Positions 23,406 to 27,575 of a stretch of DNA of 27,575 bases are shown here, in pieces. Source of the stretch: Pedobacter sp. UBA5917. Lineage in GTDB: Bacteria > Bacteroidota > Bacteroidia > Sphingobacteriales > Sphingobacteriaceae. The DNA is taken from positions 1 through 27,575 of the forward strand of contig NZ_DJDT01000355.1 of the NCBI RefSeq assembly GCF_002432345.1. The letters run 5' to 3'. The notes under the pieces were generated by a model. That model made no database searches and was not told where the DNA came from. It saw nothing but the letters and a program-made list of their open reading frames with translations. The position numbers were made by a program, and so were the translations under genes. Numbering within the stretch: the stretch's first letter is position 1; each line of letters begins with the position of its first letter.

Positions 23406-24656
23406 ATGAAAAAGATTTTTTCCAATTTAACATTTCAGGTTCTAGTTGCCATCACCATAGGTATTATTGTTGGTGCATATTTTCCGGGTTTTGCACCAAC
23501 TGCCAAAATGATCAGTCAGGGTTTTATCAACCTCATCAGCATGTTAATTGCACCGATCATATTCTTTACTATTGTTTTGGGCATCGCACATATGGGCGAC
23601 ATGAAAAAAGTAGGCAGAGTAGGAGGAAAGGCCTTATTGTACTTCGAAATTGTGAGTACAGTTGCCATTGCAATCGGTTTGCTGGTGGCGAATATTTTAA
23701 AACCCGGTACCGGAATGGTTGCTAAAACTGGTGATGCTACAAAAATTGCCGGTTATGCCGAACAGGCCAAGGATATGAACTGGGGCGAGTTTTTTCTACA
23801 CATTATCCCGCACAATGTTATAGCTGCTTTTGCAGAAGGAAATATCCTCCAGATTCTGCTCTTTGCCATTCTTTTTGGTTATGGCCTGAATAAACTCGGC
23901 GGCGATGGAACCAGTGTTTTAAATGCCTTCGATAAAATATCGAAAGTGCTTTTTAAAATCATGAAGGTAATTATGCGTTTGGCACCTATAGGGGCATTTG
24001 GTGGGATGGCGTTCAGTATCGGTACACACGGATTGCAAAGTATTGTAGGCATGGCTAAATTGATGGGATCGGTATATTTAACCTGTATTCTCTTCATTTT
24101 TATTGTGCTGAATGGGATCTGCAGGTATTATAAATTTAGCTTATGGGCTTATCTTAAATATATCCGTCAGGAAATTCTGATTGTATTGGGTACCTCTTCT
24201 TCCGAATCGGCTTTGCCCAGCATGATGCAGAAAATGGAAGCCTTTGGTTGCGATAAATCGGTTGTGGGTTTGGTAATCCCAACGGGTTATTCCTTCAACC
24301 TCGATGGTACTGCAATTTACCTCGCCATGTCTGTCATATTTCTTTGTCAGGTTTTTAATGTCGATTTATCCCTCGGGCAGCAGATTACGGTTTTAGGGGT
24401 ACTTATGGTAACCTCAAAAGGTGCCGCAGGTGTAACTGGGAGTGGTTTTATCGTTTTGGTATCTACTTTAACCGCTTTAAAAATTATGCCAATAGAGCAT
24501 ATTTCGATATTAATAGGAGTTGATCGTTTTATGAGCGAAGCAAGGGCCATTACCAATGTAATCGGCAACGGTATCGCCACAATCGTAATTGCCAAAAGCG
24601 AAAAGCAGTTTGATGAAGAGAAGTACTTGAAAGCTATTCAGGAAGGAAAAGAATAG
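23406..24656 (+). CDS. dctA: DctA-type C4-dicarboxylate/aspartate:cation symporter
   Basis: Inner-membrane secondary transporter of the DAACS family, taking up succinate, fumarate, malate and usually aspartate. 416 residues with about eight helices and two re-entrant loops. LISMLIAPIIFFTIVLGIAH (43-62), KALLYFEIVSTVAIAIGLL, GTSSSESALP (262-271, hairpin loop 1), SVVGLVIPTGYSFNLDGT (285-302) and TSKGAAGVTGSGFIVL (336-351) are close to E. coli DctA in order and wording, closer than to GltP. It lies 286 bases after the cyanophycinase gene, separated by a family-B element and a probable terminator, so it is a separate unit, yet its substrate range would suit aspartate released by the cluster. Confidence 0.93.
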   Translation: MKKIFSNLTFQVLVAITIGIIVGAYFPGFAPTAKMISQGFINLISMLIAPIIFFTIVLGIAHMGDMKKVGRVGGKALLYFEIVSTVAIAIGLLVANILKPGTGMVAKTGDATKIAGYAEQAKDMNWGEFFLHIIPHNVIAAFAEGNILQILLFAILFGYGLNKLGGDGTSVLNAFDKISKVLFKIMKVIMRLAPIGAFGGMAFSIGTHGLQSIVGMAKLMGSVYLTCILFIFIVLNGICRYYKFSLWAYLKYIRQEILIVLGTSSSESALPSMMQKMEAFGCDKSVVGLVIPTGYSFNLDGTAIYLAMSVIFLCQVFNVDLSLGQQITVLGVLMVTSKGAAGVTGSGFIVLVSTLTALKIMPIEHISILIGVDRFMSEARAITNVIGNGIATIVIAKSEKQFDEEKYLKAIQEGKE

Positions 24657-24680
24657 TTAGTTTGGAGTTTAGAGTTTTCA
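24657..24680. repeat. TTTAGAGT-type word array after dctA
   Basis: Variants of the word AGTTTGGAGTTTAGAGTTTTC directly after the dctA stop codon. Similar in style to 25820-25855 and 26583-26636. Confidence 0.4.
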
Positions 24681-24688
24681 ATCCCAAT

Positions 24689-24762
24689 CGTCACCCTGTC
24701 CCGAAACTTCGGGATCAGGGTCTTAATAACCAGAAAGATGCTGAAATAAATTCAGCATGACG
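24689..24762. repeat. Family-B double-hairpin element with a replaced left-arm tip
   Basis: The left arm is CCCTG...CAGGG, but its tip is TCCCGAAACTTCGGGA (24699-24714), a longer palindrome in place of the usual AATTTATTT. The right arm TGCTGAA...TTCAGCATGACG is standard. The new tip extends the left hairpin instead of breaking it. Confidence 0.85.
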
Positions 24763-24801
24763 AACACCCCAATAACCTTCACACCTTCAGCCTTTTTTCC
24801 G

Positions 24802-24809
24802 TATCTTTG
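24802..24809 (+). promoter_or_regulatory. -7 promoter element of rlmF
   Basis: TATCTTTG, a perfect TAnnTTTG, 44 bases before the GTG start. No good -33 TTTG is seen at 19-21 bases upstream. Confidence 0.6.
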
Positions 24810-24853
24810 CAGCAGAAACATGCACACAGCTTGTTTAATTAATCCATAGCACA

Positions 24854-25819
24854 GTGGCTCAAGAAGAACAAAATAACCGCAAAGAAAAGAGCGAGTTACA
24901 CCCACGCAACAAACACCGTTCGCGTTACAATTTCAAACAACTTACCGCAACTTCAAAAGAATTAAAACGTTTCGTATTCAAAAACGAGCATAACGACGAT
25001 TCTATCGATTTTGCAGATCAAAATGCCGTAAAAGCACTTAACAGGGCTTTACTGAAATATTTTTACGATATCCAGCAATGGGATATCCCTCAGGATTTTC
25101 TTTGTCCGCCCATTCCTGGCAGAGCAGATTATATCCACTATGTTGCCGATTTACTGGGATCGAGCAATAAAGGTAAAAATCCAAAAGGAGCCAAAATCAA
25201 TGTACTCGATATCGGTGTTGGTGCCAACTGTATTTACCCCATCATCGGTCACCAGGAGTACGGCTGGAACTTTGTAGGTTCTGAAATAGATCCACTTTCA
25301 GTTGAGTCGGCACAACGCATCATCGAAGCCAATAAACCATTACAGGGCGCAATAGAAATCCGTCAGCAATCTTCAAAAATGGGGATTTTTAGGGGTATTG
25401 TAGGCAGAACAGAACGTTTTGACGCCGTAGTTTGTAATCCGCCGTTCCACTCTTCGTTAAAAGAAGCAGAGCAGGGTACCCGTCAGAAATGGCGTAACCT
25501 CGGTGGAAACGAAAAAGAAGTAAAACACGTACTAAACTTTGGAGGTAACAAGGCCGAACTTTGGTGCCCGGGAGGCGAACGTGCTTTCGTAGAACAGATG
25601 ATTATCCAGAGTGCACAGATTAAAAATCAGGTATTATGGTTCAGTTCGCTGGTTTCAAAAAGCGCAAACCTAAAAAGTATTTATAACGCTTTAGTTAAAG
25701 CAAATGCTTTCGAAGTACGTACGGTTGTAATGAGCCAGGGACAAAAAATAAGCCGCTTCGTAGCCTGGACTTTCCTTGATGAAAGAGCACAAGACGAATG
25801 GGTAAAAGGGTGGAAATAA
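24854..25819 (+). CDS. rlmF: 23S rRNA (adenine(1618)-N6)-methyltransferase RlmF
   Basis: SAM-dependent enzyme methylating A1618 of 23S rRNA. 321 residues. Family signatures: SELHPRNKHRSRYNFKQL (13-30), then IPGRADYIHYVADLL (87-101), the SAM-binding motif VLDIGVGANCIYP (117-129), the catalytic NPPF (195-198), FNFGGNKAEL-like LNFGGNKAELWCPGGE and VLWFSSLVSKSANL. The start is GTG at 24854: no in-frame ATG lies between it and the promoter, and the next Met is far inside the methyltransferase domain. It is a housekeeping gene unrelated to the upstream transporter; it ends facing the cupin gene, with palindromic terminator-like DNA between. Confidence 0.95.
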   Translation: MAQEEQNNRKEKSELHPRNKHRSRYNFKQLTATSKELKRFVFKNEHNDDSIDFADQNAVKALNRALLKYFYDIQQWDIPQDFLCPPIPGRADYIHYVADLLGSSNKGKNPKGAKINVLDIGVGANCIYPIIGHQEYGWNFVGSEIDPLSVESAQRIIEANKPLQGAIEIRQQSSKMGIFRGIVGRTERFDAVVCNPPFHSSLKEAEQGTRQKWRNLGGNEKEVKHVLNFGGNKAELWCPGGERAFVEQMIIQSAQIKNQVLWFSSLVSKSANLKSIYNALVKANAFEVRTVVMSQGQKISRFVAWTFLDERAQDEWVKGWK

Positions 25820-25855
25820 GTCTTGAGCCTGTAGTCGTGAGTCTTTAGTCTACGG
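25820..25855. repeat. GTCTTTAGTC-type word array after rlmF
   Basis: Words GTCTTGAGCCT, GTAGTCGTGA, GTCTTTAGTC and TACGGCTC start at the first base after the rlmF stop codon. The same word style recurs at 26583-26636. Confidence 0.5.
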
Positions 25856-25866
25856 CTCTCCAGATA

Positions 25867-25947
25867 CCGTCATTTCGAGTAATAAATTATTGCCTAAAAA
25901 CCAATATTATTGACAGAGACGTTAGCGTAAATAAGCCCTAAAAATTA
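25867..25947. repeat. Partial family-A fragment
   Basis: Begins CCGTCATTTCGAG like the full element at 25948 but then loses similarity. Probably a decayed or interrupted copy. Confidence 0.4.
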
Positions 25948-26057
25948 CCGTCATTTCGAGCGGAGTGTAACGAAGTTGAGAAATCTATCTAGAGATAGAT
26001 TTCTCCATTCCACTACGTTTCTTCCGATAGCTATTGGAACGAGATGACGGTTTTTTT
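25948..26057. terminator. Family-A palindrome followed by a T tract, between convergent rlmF and cupin genes
   Basis: CCGTCATTTCGAGCGGAGTG from 25948 pairs imperfectly with the end GAACGAGATGACGG (26037-26050) around a centre AATCTATCTAGAGATAGATT. Seven T follow. A 16-bp module TCCGATAGCTATTGGA sits in the right arm (26023-26038). On the minus strand the left flank AAAAATTA becomes a T-rich run, so it may terminate in both directions. Confidence 0.6.
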
Positions 26058-26068
26058 ATATAACGATG

Positions 26069-26130
26069 TCATTGGAATTTGGACATTTGCAATTTGATCA
26101 TTGCAATTTGAACATTGGTCATTAGAATTT
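26069..26130. repeat. CATTTG/CATTGG-type word array
   Basis: Repeated variants CATTGGAATTTGGACATTTG, GCAATTTGATCATT, GCAATTTGAACATT and GGTCATTAGAATTT. It ends five bases before the cupin stop codon. Confidence 0.55.
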
Positions 26131-26134
26131 TTCG

Positions 26135-26560
26135 TTAATTCTTCCCATAAACAATCATAATAACCAGATCGTTATCCGCATTCGGCGTTATGCCATGCGA
26201 ACTGCCGGGCCGCGTTAAAATTGCATCACCGGGTTTAACTGCAAATGTTTTTCCATTTATTTGCATGGTTCCGTTTCCACTGATGACATAGTAAATTTCA
26301 TCCTCTTTTTGCAGATGATAACCGATTGATGAGCCCGGTTTCAAAACTCTTTTCCTAAAGGCTGTTTTCAGGTTTTTAGCATTGGCAAAAAAGTTGAAAC
26401 CGGTCGTTTTACCTCCGCCATTGTGTGTTCCAGCTTCCTCTTTAGCTACCTCGGTATCATTTTCAATAATGTATTTGCTGGTATCGGCACTTTGGGCATT
26501 GGCCTTAACAGAAATAAAAGTACTTGCAATAATGGCTACTATTAATGTGGATTTTCTCAT
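26135..26560 (-). CDS. Secreted small cupin-domain protein
   Basis: Single-domain beta-barrel cupin of 141 residues with a signal peptide (about 1-22, KANAQ), so exported. Motif 1 reads GSSIGYHLQKEDEIYYVISGNG (His82, Glu86/Glu88) and motif 2 PGDAILTRPGSSHGI (His122). The second His of the usual H-x-H pair is Gln84, so metal binding may be altered or absent. Function cannot be assigned; secreted cupins of this kind are often annotated only by fold. It diverges from sucD across a 183-base gap and converges with rlmF. Confidence 0.88.
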   Translation of the reverse strand: MRKSTLIVAIIASTFISVKANAQSADTSKYIIENDTEVAKEEAGTHNGGGKTTGFNFFANAKNLKTAFRKRVLKPGSSIGYHLQKEDEIYYVISGNGTMQINGKTFAVKPGDAILTRPGSSHGITPNADNDLVIMIVYGKN

Positions 26561-26582
26561 CTTGTTATAATTTAACTTTTTG

Positions 26583-26636
26583 CTCTGGTCTTTAGTCTTT
26601 CAGCTTTGGCCTTTCCGTTTTGGCCTTTCCACACTA
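26583..26636. repeat. TCTTTAGTC/TTTGGCC-type word array upstream of the cupin gene
   Basis: Words CTGGTCTTTAGTCTTTCAGC and TTTGGCCTTTCCGTTTTGGCC with an exact TTTGGCCTTTCC repeated about 13 bases apart. It lies in the cupin 5' region. The remainder of the gap holds the sucD promoter. Confidence 0.5.
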
Positions 26637-26692
26637 AAGTAACGAATCCTTACATTTTCCTGAAAAAACCGACTAAATAATCTGGTTTTAGA

Positions 26693-26723
26693 TTTGAATT
26701 CCAGTTCAATAATATTAGCTTTG
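26693..26723 (+). promoter_or_regulatory. Promoter of sucD
   Basis: TTTG at 26693-26696, a 19-base spacer and TAGCTTTG at 26716-26723: a perfect Bacteroidota consensus. The leader is about 15 bases to the ATG. Confidence 0.85.
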
Positions 26724-26743
26724 CACAAAAAAAATATTGATAC

Positions 26744-27575
26744 ATGAGCGTTTTAGTAAATAAAGATTCTAAGGTTATCGTTCAGGGTTTTACCGGAAAC
26801 GAAGGAACTTACCACGCTGAGCAGATGCTGGCCTATGGTACAAACGTAGTAGGTGGTGTAACGCCTGGCAAAGGTGGGCAATTGCATTTAGAAAAGCCTG
26901 TTTTTAACACTGTTAAAGATGCTGTTGATCAAACAGGTGCAAATGTATCTATCATTTTTGTGCCGCCTGCTTTTGCTGCTGATGCAATTATGGAAGCTGC
27001 CGAAGGTGGTATTAAAGTTATTGTTTGTATTACCGAAGGTATCCCTACAAAGGATATGATCCAGGTTAAAGAATATATTGCAGACCGCGATGTTACACTT
27101 ATCGGCCCTAACTGCCCTGGTGTAATTACTGCTGATGAAGCTAAAATTGGTATCATGCCAGGTTTTATCTTCAAAAAAGGTCATGTAGGTGTGGTTTCTA
27201 AATCAGGAACTTTAACTTACGAAGCTGTTGATCAGGTGGTTAAAGCCGGCTTGGGTATCACTACTGCTATCGGTATCGGTGGCGACCCGATTATCGGAAC
27301 ACCAACTGTAGAAGCTGTTAAATTATTAATGAACGACCCTGAAACCCACGGTATCATCATGATCGGTGAAATTGGTGGTGGGATGGAAGCTGAAGCAGCA
27401 CGTTGGATCAAAGAACACGGTACTAAACCTGTTGTTGGTTTCATCGCTGGTCAAACTGCGCCTCCGGGACGTAGAATGGGCCATGCTGGTGCTATTGTTG
27501 GCGGTGCTGATGATACTGCTGCTGCTAAAATGAAAATCATGCGCGAGTGTGGTATCCGTGTAGTAGAAAGTCCTG
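26744..27575 (+). CDS. sucD: Succinate-CoA ligase, ADP-forming, alpha subunit SucD (3' end outside window)
   Basis: Alpha subunit of succinyl-CoA synthetase in the TCA cycle, which makes ATP from succinyl-CoA. The first 277 residues are visible from ATG 26744 and the frame is open at the window edge; a full protein is about 290 residues. Motifs: VIVQGFTGNEGTYHAEQM (11-28, CoA-binding fold), GGVTPGKGG, GPNCPGVI (121-128), SKSGTLTYE (152-160) and the active phosphohistidine His247 in RRMGHAGAI. It has its own consensus promoter and no sucC beside it, so the beta subunit gene is elsewhere, which is frequent in Bacteroidota. Confidence 0.96.
   Translation, partial: MSVLVNKDSKVIVQGFTGNEGTYHAEQMLAYGTNVVGGVTPGKGGQLHLEKPVFNTVKDAVDQTGANVSIIFVPPAFAADAIMEAAEGGIKVIVCITEGIPTKDMIQVKEYIADRDVTLIGPNCPGVITADEAKIGIMPGFIFKKGHVGVVSKSGTLTYEAVDQVVKAGLGITTAIGIGGDPIIGTPTVEAVKLLMNDPETHGIIMIGEIGGGMEAEAARWIKEHGTKPVVGFIAGQTAPPGRRMGHAGAIVGGADDTAAAKMKIMRECGIRVVESP

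Noticed and set aside
24723..24905. 60-residue minus-strand frame ending in MLNLFQHL
   Set aside because: Overlaps the family-B element and the rlmF promoter and start; another repeat-derived spurious frame.
26744..27575. sucD as a metabolic partner of the aspartate/cyanophycin cluster
   Set aside because: It is a housekeeping TCA gene with its own consensus promoter, 3.6 kb away behind unrelated genes; proximity is probably chance.
1..27575. tRNA, rRNA, insertion sequence or prophage genes
   Set aside because: I saw no tRNA cloverleaf, rRNA segment, transposase, integrase or phage structural gene on either strand.

Overview
The window looks like chromosome from a Sphingobacteriaceae-type member of the Bacteroidota, closest in feel to Pedobacter. 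The sequence-level reasons are: promoters of the TTTG-N19/20-TAnnTTTG type before several genes, no obvious Shine-Dalgarno sequences, signal peptides ending in A-Q, a SusC/SusD pair with an ECF sigma factor and a FecR-type anti-sigma factor, a DUF4293 pair, and BshC. I identified the genus by pattern only and ran no database search.

Layout. 1-2230: a DEAD-box RNA helicase with its own promoter and terminator. 2593-7259: a secreted GH29 alpha-L-fucosidase with a duplicated C-terminal domain, bshC (bacillithiol synthesis) and an Ldh-family dehydrogenase. 7555-8498 (minus): two tandem DUF4293 membrane proteins. 8700-13249: truA with a TTG start, an ABC exporter and a secreted GH2 glycosidase. 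13362-23119: one co-directional cluster encoding sigma factor, anti-sigma factor, SusC, SusD, a cyanophycinase-like lipoprotein, an exported isoaspartyl peptidase and a second exported cyanophycinase. 23406-24656: a DctA-type dicarboxylate/aspartate symporter. 24854-25819: rlmF. 26135-26560 (minus): a secreted cupin. From 26744, sucD runs off the window edge.

The most interesting region is the 13.4-23.1 kb cluster. It reads as a self-contained scavenging system for cyanophycin (multi-L-arginyl-poly-L-aspartate) or a related beta-aspartyl polymer. It is built like a polysaccharide utilization locus but aimed at a polypeptide. The lipoprotein cyanophycinase would cut the polymer, SusCD would bind and import fragments, the second cyanophycinase would trim them to beta-Asp-Arg, and the isoaspartyl peptidase would release Asp and Arg in the periplasm. 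The DctA symporter next door could import the aspartate. The SusC carries an N-terminal STN signalling domain and sits directly after the sigma/anti-sigma pair, so the locus probably senses its own substrate. No cyanophycin synthetase is present in the window, which fits scavenging rather than storage.

The intergenic DNA is also unusual. It holds (i) two families of imperfect palindromes ending in CGTCA/TGACG, with exchangeable 16-bp palindromic modules inside them, and (ii) several kinds of degenerate short-word arrays (TTAACC, CATC, TTTAGTC and CATTTG types), many of which begin within a few bases of a stop codon.
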